Source: Lindgomyces ingoldianus
Lineage: Eukaryota; Ascomycota; Dothideomycetes; Pleosporales; Lindgomycetaceae
Length of the DNA: 64,000 nucleotides
Reading direction: 5' to 3'
NCBI RefSeq assembly: GCF_010093535.1
Contig: NW_022985212.1
Span: 98,152-162,151 of the forward strand
Of the stretch, positions 48,418 through 60,681 are shown in pieces. Under the pieces are notes generated by a model. That model had not been told where the DNA came from. It made no database searches and saw only the letters and a program-made list of their open reading frames with translations. Both the position numbers and the translations under genes were made by a program. Numbering within the stretch: position 1 is the stretch's first letter; each line of letters begins with the position of its first letter.

Positions 48418-50184
48418 TCACCGCATCTCTATCCCCTGACTCCTCAACTTCTGAAACTCTACCATCGTGATTCTCTCCACTTTCTCATCCCCAGATTGCC
48501 CTACCAAACCACCCCGCACCGCATGCACCAGCGCCGAGTAAGCCAGACTTCTCGACCCGCCATTCGCATGGTATGCGAAAATTCCGACTATGACAGCCGC
48601 AAGCGTGACTCCTAGCGCGATGCCGTAGGAGAGGAGTAGTATGCGTTGATTGAGCCAGTATACGTTTTGAATACTGGATATACGGAGTGTGGTGTTGTAG
48701 CCACGGGGGTTGCTTCGAAGTTGTCAGTTAAGGATCAGATCGCATATTGATGAGACTTGCACATGAGCCTTTGACGCTAGCATAGACAGCGTCACATTTT
48801 CGCTCAGTTCCTCGACTGTCTGCCGGAGAGTCTTGTTCTGCTGGTATGGCTGCTCAAACAAAGTTCCGTAGAAATAGTCTTCAAACTCGATGCTTCCCGA
48901 GACGGATGTCTGCATCACGTTCGAGTCGATGGGATTGTCAACAACCAGGCCGATGAGCTGCCTCACGAGGGCCATATAGATGGCTTGGTATGTGAACGTC
49001 TGGTTGCCAACAGCATCGGCGCCAGACACGGCGGTTTTCCATTTGAGTGGCTCCAGAGTCTCCACTTTGGATTTCGTACGCTGGACACCCTTCTCAAACG
49101 CGAAGTCAACCTGAAAGGACGCGTTATGTAAGGAGCATATATCCATGCTCCAGTAGGTAGTCATCCAGAGCTCTGGGGCAGAAGGTATCATTGTATCGTT
49201 ATATTCCTTATAGTTTACTCCATTATCAAGAGTACCACTTGGAAGCTTCGTCCAGTCCAGTGCCATTTTTGTGCCATTCGCAAATTTCGATGGTACGAAG
49301 GCCCAGTAGCTGAAGAGTTTGGTAGACAGGTATCTCCCGAATGGTTGGGTATTCTCAACAAATTCGTGAAACTCGTCAAACCTATCAGATCCGTTGACAC
49401 ACCGCATGACAGGGCCATACATCTGGAGAGAGTAACTCTCGTTGACATTGAGCGGGGTCATGGCCTGGATCTGGCCTGAAGAAGCCGTGGCGACAGTCTG
49501 GATATCCGTTTGGGGACTCGCGTAGCGGAAAATGAGGGCAGAGGTGAGATTCTCCGGATTTAACGCTCGGGGACAAAAACTGAGGAGGGCATTGGGGCAC
49601 GGTGTGCTGTCGGCGAACTTGTCGACATTGTTTAAATCCAATATCGGTACGGTCGAGCTGACAGCGTCCGTAGTGACAACCGAGACGACGCTCAGGGTGG
49701 ACGGCGTTACGATTGCGGATATGGGGATGCACCAAGCTACCAGAGCGAGCAGAGTTCCAACCTTGGCATTCCGCACGCTCCCCCACTGGAAGAACTTGGT
49801 GAGGTCGGTCGGCGCCATGATGATGCCATCGATCGTCTCGAGGCGCAGTTTCTTCCGAGACATGGTCATCCATACGAGCTGCGCGTGCGCGACGACAACT
49901 GCAAAAGTCCAGCTCGTCTTCGAAACGAACGCCAGTCCAGTGCCAATCCGGATGTTCCATTCTTGGGAGATGGAGAACCCATCATCGACGACGTGTCCGA
50001 CAAGAGAGCGGTAGTAGAAGAAATGCACCAGTGACCCTGCGATGCCCAAGATTAGAAGCACCGCCATTTGAACAATGGCCGTCCATAGTCGCGAAAATCT
50101 GGTGGGCTTGGTTTCGTGAACCTCGATGGGTGTGTCGTGCTGTCTGTAGACTTCGCCTGAGCCAGAGACCTGGGAGTACTGCAT
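48418..50184 (-). pseudogene. Four-TM membrane protein (DUF3176-like), in-frame TGA before last helix
   Basis: A single uninterrupted frame from MQYSQVSGSG (50184) to the TGA at 48418, 589 codons, broken only by TGA at 48724-48726 (codon 487). Predicted membrane segments at residues about 36-57, 80-105 and 141-165 are followed by a long, Asn-glycosylation-rich outer loop with several Cys and Trp, and, after the TGA, by a Y-N-T-T-L-x-I stretch and a strong fourth helix (about 515-538, LLSYGIALGVTLAAVIVGIF) with a short cytoplasmic tail. This layout and the QWG motif after TM2 fit a widespread fungal membrane-protein family (DUF3176-like); function unknown. A product ending at the TGA would lose the last anchor. 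The stop may be nonsense mutation, error, or readthrough; its context is AAC TGA CAA. No intron removes it. The rest has no lesion, so purifying selection was recent. Confidence 0.72.
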
Positions 50185-51224
50185 CGCGTTGGATCTGAAG
50201 GTATGTACAATCGAGGATCAGGCCAATGCTGTCGTGTGGGGAAAAATAAAATGTTTTGTAGGCCTGAAGACGAATGTTTGGCGTGGTTGTCAGGATGCAG
50301 AGCGGAGTCAGCAATGGATTGGGGGCCATTTGTCCGAGCCGCTCTCGGCGAGATGAAACAGGCATCCGTTGCAACTTGATTTCAGAGAAGCATGAAGAAT
50401 ACCTTGTTAAGGGGCGAAAGATGGTAAACCCAATCTCTGGAGCGCACGCGGACATGTTGGGAGCAGGATAGAAGTTGCTCAAACAAGTCATAGCGGAGGC
50501 GCCGGAACTTGGGTATGCGGAGATGCTGGATTAGTTGCCGAGTATGACAGCAGCAAGGAAAATCTATGCGGACGACGGGTTGGAGGGTGGGAGAAGTGCT
50601 ATGGCAGTCCTATCAAGGGGGCTGTGTTCACGAAGTGTGAAGTTGATGGTATTCGAAGATGCGGACTCGAGCCGACCGACGTGTCGTGGCACACGGCTGC
50701 GTTTGTGGTACATTATTCCATAGGGTGGACTTGAGTTTCGCGCCAACGAAAGAGGCCTCAGTGTTTTAAATTAGAGACTAGGGGCGTGAGGGCGCATGCT
50801 GCAGCATATCATAAACTGACTTCATGCGTCTTCCCACCACCACCCATGCGAAGCGAAATCCCCACCTATTTTCCTGACGACCATTTCCACGAGCGTTTTA
50901 TCAACAAGTTCATATTTCTTCAGCGCTACAATTTGATTCGACATTCTCCTCATGCAATGACCTTGCGATTTTGTCTTCCAACCCCAGCACAAGACTCAGG
51001 CTCGCTAAAGTCCACCCCACCCGCCTCGCCCCACCCACCGACTTGGACCACAGAGTGGCAGCTGAATCTCAGCGCCAAATGAAACAACAGCGATGAAGAA
51101 GAGAGACTTTATAATATCTCACCGTGCCACAACTGTGTAGCAGCTTGGCGTTATGACGGCGACTAAGATCTGTTAATTAACTAGTTAGGAGGGAGAGCAA
51201 TGTATTTTAGCTTATTTGACTCTC
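50185..51224. other. Intergenic upstream of the membrane protein
   Basis: Normal composition. Short overlapping frames on both strands (50274-50471, 50535-50746, 50786-51082) have no motif. AT-rich drop near 51160-51200 marks the start of transposon remains. Includes the promoter of the minus-strand gene, no clear TATA. Confidence 0.45.
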
Positions 51225-51689
51225 TGTGACGGTGCTGCTTGTCATGTTCCGCTGGTAGTCACATGATCGCGCCAATAGTTAAGCGAACGCGCTAGATCCT
51301 TGGCGCGGTGCAAGCTTTTCTCTCGCGAAAGCCTCACTGTAAGGCCGAGATGGCGCTTACGTGCGACGGGTATATATACTATTCTGTACGCAGATATTAA
51401 CTGTTAGTTGATTATTCGCACCTTTTTAGTTGTATTAGCGCAGTGCTCCGTCCTGACACTCACCTCCTTCTCTTCTCATCCTAATATGGCTAAAATAGAG
51501 CCAACTAACTCTACCTCGCTTCACTAGCTTATTACAGTAGTAGAGACTGTACTTGTCATCACACTCCTATAAATAAGCCTTTATTACTTAATCTAAACTA
51601 CATAGTACTGCTATGGCAGATTTGCCTTATACGCAATAGAAGACCCCCAGGCTATGTAAGGCCGAGATGGCGCCTACCTGCGACAGGTA
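51225..51689 (+). mobile_element. Truncated LTR retrotransposon: LTR-like sequence and gag start
   Basis: A candidate LTR of about 234 bp (51225-51458) runs from TGTGACGGTGCTG to CTGACA and has a TATATATA box near 51371. It is followed by ATG at 51486 beginning MAKIEPTNSTSLH, which soon meets RIP-type stops, as expected of a gag remnant. A second, partial copy of an LTR segment (TAAGGCCGAGATGGCG, first at 51341) lies at 51658. Family not identified. Confidence 0.45.
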
Positions 51690-52083
51690 TATGCCTCTGA
51701 GTGGATTCACACCGCATTCGGACCTATTGTCTTGCTGTCAGATATGCGCACCTACTGTCAAGACAGGAGGAACGCTTGACGAAAGCTGCTACATAGTACG
51801 AGCAATAAGCTCGAACAGTATGTTGCTGCAAATTGCTGCATGTTGCAGCATTTTGCAATATTCTGCAACAAATTGCAGCATGTTGCAAGCTGGTCGCGCA
51901 TAGGGCTAGTGCGCGAGGGCCTCGGATCGGAAAAACAAAAGCCGAGCAACACGAGTAGAGCAGAAAAAGGATCGATAAATCAATACAATCAATCATCATC
52001 CCATACATCATATCCAAACCCATCTTTCATCTCAGGAAGCCTAGAAACAGTGCTTCAATCTGACACTTGCCTGCGCTGTTACA
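51690..52083 (-). mobile_element. Solo LTR B fragment, split by LTR A copy 5
   Basis: Inverted family B sequence (ATATGCCTCTGAGTGG..GTCTTGC at 51690-51735, then CTTGCCTGCGCTGTTACA at 52066-52083). Only the first 60 bp or so of the LTR remain; the rest is lost at 51690, where the truncated LTR retrotransposon begins. Confidence 0.8.
51736..52065 (-). mobile_element. Solo-LTR-like element, family A, copy 5, TSD CTTGC
   Basis: 330 bp, inverted, TGTCAGATATGCG..CAATCTGACA, flanked by CTTGC on both sides (51731-51735, 52066-52070), inserted in LTR B. Almost no RIP changes. About seven minisatellite units near 51821-51891 with both TGCTGCAA and TTGCAGCA forms. Confidence 0.92.
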
Positions 52084-52376
52084 AAAATAACTCCTATTGC
52101 TTTAGTACTACTATCTAGCTTCTTACTCTTAAACCCTTATAGAAAGGCTTAACTAAACTTATAGATCACGTGATATTGCTATAGAGTCTCCAGCAGCCTT
52201 ATAGCTTCTATCGCCCGTAGATTCATGCATGATTGCTACGCTGTTTGGTACCTGAGACTACTTAATAGGGCTAGTTCGGAACAGCCTTGCGTATAATTTG
52301 CCTCGTGTGGCTTGATTACTGTGGCTGTGCGCCATAGATGTGGCTTCACTCTTTCAGGTTAGTGCGGCCTTGGCAA

Positions 52377-52616
52377 ATGTCGCGTTTCGCAATCGCCCCC
52401 ACCGTTGTAGAGGATCTCGGATCTCGGAATCCATCTAGCACCTTGGAATGTTCCAATGAAAACTTCCCCTCATGCTTTACAATGGATGGCCCTCGCTCTT
52501 TCAAATACCTCCCGACCGAAATATGGAACAGAATTCTAGGGTCCGCAACACCTAAGCTACCAGATTGTAAAGATATTGTAAAGGCTTCACAGACAACAAT
52601 AACGCCACTAGTGTTT
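52377..52616 (+). pseudogene. F-box protein N-terminal fragment
   Basis: The frame from 52377, or from the internal ATG at 52484 (MDGPRSFKYLPTEIWNRIL), contains LPTEIWNRIL, which fits the first helix of an F-box, the SCF ubiquitin-ligase adaptor motif. It is cut after about 45 residues (from 52484) by the 204-bp element D at 52617; downstream of the element the coding sequence does not resume. F-box fragments of this kind are common in fungal TE-rich DNA. Partial and low certainty. Confidence 0.4.
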
Positions 52617-52820
52617 GTCGCACGTGTCTCACGCGATGTCATACCCATGTACTGCACTATTCACTTATTAGGCATAGCTCCTTTCTTGTACGGTATATAG
52701 TTAGCCTAGAGCTCTATTAAGCTCCTTAGACCTTATAATACACTTGTGCAGTCTACTTTGTTTAGATCTTAGTACCTTGTTAATTTGCTTACTATATAAC
52801 CTCTTCTTAGCTCATGCAAG
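52617..52820 (+). mobile_element. 204-bp MITE-like element D, copy 3
   Basis: Same ends (GTCGCACGTG..CATGCAAG) and the same 204-bp length as the copies in the receptor gene, but with many C-to-T changes in its right half. No target duplication: AGTGTTT on the left and AGTTATA on the right, suggesting that the right flank has changed. Confidence 0.85.
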
Positions 52821-52916
52821 AGTTATAAGCCTAGAGTTACGCTTCTAACTAGTACTATAGTTACTACTGTACATTTAGCTTTTGCATCTACCTTAAAAGG
52901 CTCTGTAAACTTTAAC

Positions 52917-53190
52917 ACATATTAATTACAGATTACTTACTAGCTAAGCTTAATTAACTAGATAATAACCTTCTGTCTATTTTAAAACATATTAATTACA
53001 GATTACTTACTACCTAAGCTTAATTAATAGGATAACAACTTTCTGTTTTTTTTATACATATTAATTATAAATTGCTTACTAGCTAAGCTTAATTAACTAG
53101 ACAATAACTTTCAATCTATTTTAAAACATATTAATTATAGATTACTTACTAGCTAAGTTTAATTAACTAAATAATAACTTTTTTATTTAC
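52917..53190. repeat. Tandem repeat, 4 units of about 70 bp
   Basis: Units start ACATATTAATTA at 52917, 52987, 53056 and 53126. AT-rich, RIP-like composition, ending just before the pogo element at 53234. No coding meaning. Confidence 0.9.
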
Positions 53191-53233
53191 TAAACTAAAA
53201 CTGCTTATTAATAAAAAACCTACTTAATTTATA

Positions 53234-55096
53234 ACGTACTTTATAGGCAAGTTGCTCACACACCTAAGTTACTTACTTTTGCTAAGACCCTACTACACTA
53301 CTTTTTCTACACTAATGCATTTCTAACAACACTACTTAAACATGTTAAAGAAACATTAAATGCAGCTTACACTCTAGGCTTTTAAATAAAATGTAACACT
53401 TTTTAACTAACATGCTGCAGCTATTTATAAAGTTTTTTAAAAGATAATAAGTAACTAACATGCTAAACAACTTTTTTAAGCTAATTATATAGCTAACTTA
53501 TAAAAGCTAGATAATAATAAAAAGCAGGTAATTATTTAGCACATACTTAAGCTAGATGCGTAAGGATTTCCCTCTTAGCTAGTAGCTATAGCTAATATAG
53601 CTAATTCTTTACACGCTAAGCATAATATAGGCTATATTAGTATAAACTAGCTTAATATGTTTATTAAGTGTTACCTAGAGCTTAAAGTAAAGTTTAAGTA
53701 TAAGTATAACTATAAAAAAGCCTTTTATAAAGATTTTATAGTAATTTAAAGCTAGTTTAACCTTATAAAGAATATTAAAGCTAAGTATAGTATTTAGAAT
53801 AATAACATGTACAACTTTAACAAAATAGAGTTTATAATAGGCTAGATATTTACTAGAGCAGTTGTTACAGGTTTAAAAAGATAAGGACAGCTAAAAGCAG
53901 TCTAGCTAGGTAACTAGAAGTAGACAACAGCTATCTAGGGCATTAATGCTAAAAGGTAGGCTATTTGCTTTTTATTATCTTCTAAAGTAGCAACTACTTT
54001 TTAAACTAGTATAAAAAAAAATCTACTTTAGAATTAAGTTATTATAATCTTTAAGCATAGCTAGACTACTAATTAGCTTAGTCTAGACTAGTTAAAGCAC
54101 TTTAATATGTATATAAAAAAGTGTACTATTAGTAGCTACTATCTACTAGTTATTAATAGCTATAAAAGCTATAACTTACTTTATTTCTAGTAATACTATA
54201 AAGATAATAAGATTATTACTATTTACATACTTTTTTACTTATTACACCTATTATAGCTACTTAATGTAGGTTATTTTGCTTCTTTAAAGAAAGTATATAA
54301 GCGCTAAGCTAAAAACCTTATACATAACTAAATTACTTATATTATAAAAATAAAGTTCCTACTATGCTTTAAAGTAGCGTATAATGCTATAATTACTTTT
54401 AGTAATATCTAAGAAAGGTTTTAAAGCGCTAGATTAGTTTTTTTTAACCTATAATAAGTTATAATAAGCCTTAATGTAAAGTTGCGCACTCTATTACTAC
54501 TACTACCTATATATAATAAGCCCTAGCAGTTGTAAACTCTAAGCAATACCCTAGAACTTAAGTTATAATTAATGCTTATAAAAATAAAAATTTAGAAGTA
54601 TATAAATAGTTTACTAACTTTTATAGTTAAGGCGTTTAAAAAGGTCTTAAAGGGGGTAGTAATAATTGCGCATAAGCTAGCGTTAGCATAACAGGAAACT
54701 ACTAAGCTTTAAGCAGCTAATAAGGCTGCTACGCAACATAAATTACATAAAAAAAAGCAAATTAAAGTAAAAAAAACCTTAATAATTTAAAAAAGCCTGC
54801 GCTTAACAGCTCTAAAGGAGTTTAAAGCGCGCAGTAATAGAAAGAAGGCAAAGAAGCAGGTGTAAGCTAAAGTAGGTAAGCTATTCTAAAGGTGCTGCAG
54901 ATAGTGCAATTAGACTAGGCATAACACGCAAACATGTAAGCAAGAAGCAGAAGTAGTATCTAAATAATATTCTAGGCTGTACTGTACTATATAGTGCTAG
55001 AGCAGGTTGTTATGGGCTATAATAGAGTTTGTTAGGGTGGGGTCTTGGCAAAAGTGAGCGACTCGGGTGTGTGAGCGACTCGCCCATGAAGTACGT
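53234..55096 (+). mobile_element. Pogo/Fot1-like transposon relic, TSD TA
   Basis: 1863 bp with inverted ends ACGTACTTYATRGGCRAGT and TA on both sides (53232-53233, 55097-55098). Plus-strand relics show, in order, a CENPB-type DNA-binding segment (LDA-x-GFP..ANIANSLHAKHN, IKCYLELKVKFKYKYN) and NMYNFNKIEFIIG near 53800, the place of the first catalytic Asp (YNFDETGFMMG in relatives), here Asp-to-Asn by G-to-A. Many TAG/TAA. The right terminal repeat is hardly mutated, the left one clearly RIPped. Confidence 0.85.
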
Positions 55097-55098
55097 TA

Positions 55099-56325
55099 TA
55101 AGCAACTCTTTACTATTAACATATAAAAAAATAACTTTAAATATTAATGCCTTTATATAGCTTACTAAAAAGAGTAACTAGTAGCCCTAGTTTAGTTATA
55201 TTAAGATATAAGCAATAAGAAAACATGTTTAGAAGTATATTAACCTAGATCTTTTACTAGAAAATCTTCTAGTTAACACTATACTCTAGAGGCCTAAGGT
55301 TATAAAGTTTTATATAGGCAGCACCTAGCTTAGTTCTAACACTATAGTCTCTAACCTAAACCTTAATAATTAGTAATGCTATATAATAGCTTATAAAAAC
55401 TACTATAATAATTTAAAGTTATTTAAAAATAACATAAAGCTTTATTAAACTTTTATATGCTAATTAAAAGCACTATTAACACAACAAACTACTTTATTAT
55501 TAAGAATTAAAAAACTATTTATAAAAAGCTAAAAGTCTTAAGAGTAATTCTAAAGCCTTTTAATAAGCAGCTTAAGCAAAGTGCATAAACTGCATATAAC
55601 TGCGTTAGAAAGTAGTTATTAAAAATAAAATAAAACTAATAGATTATAGTGTATAAAAATATATATATTAATACTAAATTAGTTTACTTGCTAAATGTAA
55701 CAGAATATTAACTACACTATAACTTTATATTAGCAATTTTAGATATAAACTCTAGATGCGCAGCAGTTATCTAATTTATTTTAGTTTAATATAAATAGAC
55801 TAATAAAAATCTACTTAATTTTCTTACTAGCTATTTAGAGTTTTTTAAAAATTAGTAATAATTACAGCTAACTTAGTAACCTAGCATTACTTATAGTAAT
55901 TTTGCTATATACTAAGAACACTTATTTACACTACAACAGCAGTAACAGTAGTTTATATGTAACTTCTATAGGCGTTACTATAAATCTAAAACATTAAAAT
56001 TAATAATTCTTAACTAAGACTTAAAACGTTTATATTTCTACTTTTTTTTAGTATAAATATAATAAGCATATAAGTAGTAATTTTTAGCTTAAAGTAGAAG
56101 CTAAGTAGCTTAATAATAAAAACTTTTTTTACTATTAAAAAACTAACTAAACTAAGAAAGAGAATACAGTAGATAAAAAAAAACATAGAAGAGGTAGTAA
56201 TAATAGTAACTATTATTAGCTAACGTAAGTATTTAGTTATATAACTTAATTATCTAACTAAAGCTTATAGTCTTAACTTAGCTTAAATCTAAATATAATT
56301 TTAATAACTAGAATCTACTTAATGC
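55099..56325. mobile_element. RIP-degraded transposon DNA, family not identified
   Basis: AT-rich, no open frame, with TAG/TAA-dense coding-like relics such as a segment near 55670-55780 that reads LVYLLNVTEY..LAILDINSRCAAVI. I could not assign it. Confidence 0.5.
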
Positions 56326-56330
56326 TTTAG

Positions 56331-56952
56331 TGTTACGACCTACGATTAGACTGTAAGCGACTAGTCAGCTGTGCCCCACTGTTTAAACAATCAAGGATGG
56401 AAGGTCCTCGATTCCCTGCCTGACAGGTCACGAGACTTAACGGACGAGGAATGGACCAAGCTCCTAGACTAATGCGCGGTGGAGTGTGTTGTCTAATAAG
56501 AGGGAGACGTTTGCATGCTGATACAAGCAACCGCGCGCGGGGCGTGCTGTAGAATGATGCATGCAACAACTCACAACAGCATGCAAGTGCATGCAGCCTT
56601 ATGTATATAGTTTAGAATCCTAACTTTATTTAGAAGCTGTAATTAACAGTTAGTTTATTCTTTACATAGACTAAGTAGCATTACTACTTTTTAATAAAAA
56701 GTAATCTAATTATATATCTTGCACTATATATACCTTCTTTCTTGTTTTACCTAAGGAACTGTTTTACCTAAGCGCCTTATACTGCTGTTGTAGGGAGAAA
56801 CTACAGTCAGCTGCCCCTCCTTGTCCTAGTAACCACGCCTTAACAGACTGTACACCCGCTAAGGTTAAGTTCTCTCCCTTCTGCACCCCTAATTCTCTCC
56901 CATAGGCCTAGAGTTCTTCGGACACCATTTATCCGAAGTTAAGACCGTAACA
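56331..56952 (+). mobile_element. Solo LTR, family C (Gypsy type), TSD TTTAG
   Basis: 622 bp from TGTTACGACC to GACCGTAACA, flanked by TTTAG on both sides (56326-56330, 56953-56957). It shares the TGTTAC/GTAACA ends, the internal TTTACATAGACTAAGTAGCA block and general layout with the LTRs of Gypsy 1, so it is from a related family. Lightly mutated. The minus-strand frame 56333-56569 is LTR sequence, not a gene. Confidence 0.88.
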
Positions 56953-59900
56953 TTTAGCTAGCACTAGGTAATTAGCAGCTACTTTAATAAACTTTATAAT
57001 AAACTCTATAAATAAAAAATATGCTCTAAAGGTAAATAACAATTTTTTTTTTTAGCACTTATAGATTTTAGATTCTAGAGCAGACTTAGAGCTTATCTTC
57101 ATTAGACTAACTTAGGGCTAGCAGCTGACATCTTCTTATACTAGCACAAGGCACTGTTATGCTTACTATTAAAAGTTTTAGAGAACTTACTAAGGTAATC
57201 TTAAATAATATAGCTTATATTTTTAGCATGTTTACTAGTCTTATATCTCTTTTTAAAAAATAAAATATGTATTTTAACTTTAAAGATAACTAAATATATA
57301 AAACGCTGGGTTAAGAATTAGCGTAGAGATTTCTACAAGGAACCTACTAGATATGTTTAGAAGAACATAATCTAAGAAACCGCAGCATCTCTTATTACTA
57401 GGCAACAATAGAAAATAACATAGAAACATATACAGTTATCTCTATAATAGCTAGGGTCTAGTAATAGAGAAGGAATAATAGAAGTTCTTCTAAAACATAC
57501 TACACTAAAAATAAAGATTTAAATATGTATCTAACTAATTTAAAGTTCTATAACTAAGCTAGAAATAAGTAATACTCTACTAACTAGCTATAGTAATTTC
57601 TAGAAAACAGCTAGTTCTATAAAACAACAAAAAAATGCATTCTATGTAGAAGTAAACGTCACCTACAAAGTAACTGCTAATATAAAAAATACCTCTTATA
57701 AATAATAAAAACCTGTAAATATCTAAGGTGGGCATAATAATAGCTAATAGTAGTAAGAACTAACACTATAGAATGCCTAGCAACGTAGTACTTATGTACT
57801 AATAAATACTGCTAGAGTTATTAGACTATAAAGCATTAAAGTAAGTAGTAGCCTATTAGAAGCATTCTCTAGGGCATTACAACAGATGTTATAGAAGAAT
57901 AGGCAACAACCTATAAAAACCTAGACTGCACTTACTGTAAAGAAGCTCTAACGCACAAACTTACACCCTAGACAGAGTGTAAACATAGGCATAAATGTGC
58001 CTTTTATTACTTCTAATAAAAGGCCTACTAACAAAATAATTAACTACTATTTTATGTAAGAATAGAACATAAAGACTGCACTAATAATAACTATGTAATA
58101 CTAAAATATTGGTGATTAAGATAGGAAAACAAGCTATTAGAGACTAACTTAATAAACATATATCTTATAGAATATGTAAAGAAGGACGTGCTAGAACACA
58201 ACAAAATATATTATAACATGCAAGTTCTTATAGCAGTAGGATAAGGCTTAGGAAAAAGTCTAACTACAGACTTTATAATAATAAAAAATAGCCCTAATAA
58301 ATAGTAGATGCACATTTACTACTACTAATTTTACTTAAATTAAAAGAAATAATATACCTTTCTAAGCTAAGAAAGACCTGTTTAAAGTATCCTTAGTAGA
58401 CGCCTCCTCTATAGAGTTTAGAGAAGAATAGATTAAGCTTAAAACTAAAAAAGTAGACTTTAGCACAAGAATAGCTACAGACTAGCGCTTAATAAGCATA
58501 CTACCTCTTAAAGACAAGTATAATGCAACAATAGGCTTTAATTAGCTACAGTAACATAACTCTGTTATAGACTAGAATAACATAACTATAGGACTATTAA
58601 ACCTAAAAACATAGACATAGTGCAACAAACTAGAATGCGCATTTTATGCCTATTCTTAAGAAAGATTGTCTTAGGAAAAGAAAGAAAAAAAACCTGCACT
58701 ATAAATATAAAAAGTAACAGCTATAAAAGTTATGTAAAAAAGTATAAAAAAAGCTACTTTAAAAGAAATTCTGCAAGACAAGCACACTTAATAGATAAGT
58801 ATAATCCACCCTGCTCTAGAAACTAGAGAACTTCCAGCTAAATACTAGAAGATAAGAACATGTTTAAAACTCTAGAAGATCTAGAAGAACTGCCCCTGCA
58901 TTAACCTTAGGACTATATAATAAACTTAAAACTAGAAGCACATTTAAAAACTTATAAAGCAAGAGCTTTAACAAGAATATAAAAGAAAGCCTTAAAACTT
59001 TACATTAAAATAATGTTATTAAAAGGACACATACAACCTAGTAAAGCTAACTACACAACTACTCTAGTATTTACGCTAAAGAAAAATAAGAAACTAAAAG
59101 TCTACTAAAACTTTAAAAACCTAAACAAAAATATAATTTAAAACTAACATCTCTTTTCTATAATATAAAATATAATAGATTAACTTTAAAGAACTAAACA
59201 CTTTACTAAGTTTAATGTATAAGTTAGCTTTAATAAGATCTAAATAAAAGCAGGGCACAACTACTTACAGCCTTTAGAACACTATAGAGACTATATAAAA
59301 TAATAGTTATACCCTTTAGATTAACTAACGCCTTAGCAACATTCTAACAAGTTATAAACATAGCGCTTAATAAATACCTAGAAATCTTTGCACTAGTATA
59401 CCTAGATAATATAATAATTTATATAAAAAAAGATAAGCTAGACTACGTTTAGAAAATAAAGGTAGTACTTAAAAGACTTTATAAATACAGACTTTACTTA
59501 TAATTAAGCAAATGCAAATTTAATCTACAAGAAACAAAATACCTTACATTTATTATAAATAAGTAAGAAGTAAAAATTAACTTAAAGAAAATAAAGCTAT
59601 AATATAATAGCTAGAACCTATAAATGTTAAAGAAATTAGAGAATTCCTAGGCCTAACTAGATATGTATAACAGATAATAAAAGACTACTCTAAGATAGCC
59701 CTTCCGTTAACTAACATAACTATAAAAGAAAAATTACAAAGAAAGTTTACATAGACACTTAAAATAAAAAAAGCCTTCTAAAAGCTAAAGAAGGCAGTAA
59801 CTAGTAAGATAGTTATAAAGATGTATAACTTAAACTTTAATACTAAAGTTAATACAGACGCCTGTAATAGAGCAAAAGAAGCTACCCTATATTAGAAGCA

Positions 59901-60681
59901 AGAAAATAGAAGATAGCACTTTATTACTTACTACTTTAAAAAATTCTTAGCTAAAGAAGCTAAAGCTAATATCCTTAACAAAGAATTAAAAGTAATAGTA
60001 GACGCTTTAAAAGCATAGCAAGTATAGTTAATAAGCATAAAAAAAGTTTAAAGTGTAGTTAGATTATAAAAACTTAACTATGTTTATAACTATAAAAGAC
60101 CTACTAATAAAGCATGTTAAATAGGCAATAGAACTTAGCTAGTACAACTTTGTTATTAAATATATATTAGAGCACAAAAGTTATTAAGCTAACGCTATAA
60201 GATAACAACTAGACTACATAGATAAAGACTACTAGCCTATAAAGAACTTTGCTATATTTAAAAAAAAACAATAGCCTAGTATATAATAGACTATTGCTAG
60301 AGGAACTACTTGCCACTTTAATAATTCTACAATAGGGATAGAAACACCTTATAAAGAAGCACTATAAATTACCTATACTTAGACACCTAGGCATTAGTTC
60401 CCTAGTAAAAAGAATTAAAAAAATATATCTTTAAACACTTAACTAACTAAAGACTATCTATACAGAAGTTCTAAAAAAATGCAACATATATAATAGAAAC
60501 AACGCAACACACTATAAACTATATAAGCTCCTTTAACCTATAAAAGCTCTAGAACAACTATAGACTATAATAACTATAGACTTTATTACTAAGATCTCTT
60601 AGTCTAGAGAACTAAAATTAGAACAAAATTGCAACATAATTATAGTAGCATAGTGTAAAACTATAAAGTTTATACATTTAT

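Noticed and set aside
48700..48730. Intron removing the TGA of the membrane protein
   Set aside because: No GT..AG pair of acceptable size preserves the frame on both sides, and the frame is already continuous through the codon.
49385..50491. Long shadow ORFs opposite to or overlapping the membrane protein gene (49385-49960, 49532-50014, 49982-50491)
   Set aside because: They are alternative frames of the same GC-rich coding sequence; the minus-strand frame with membrane helices is the real one.
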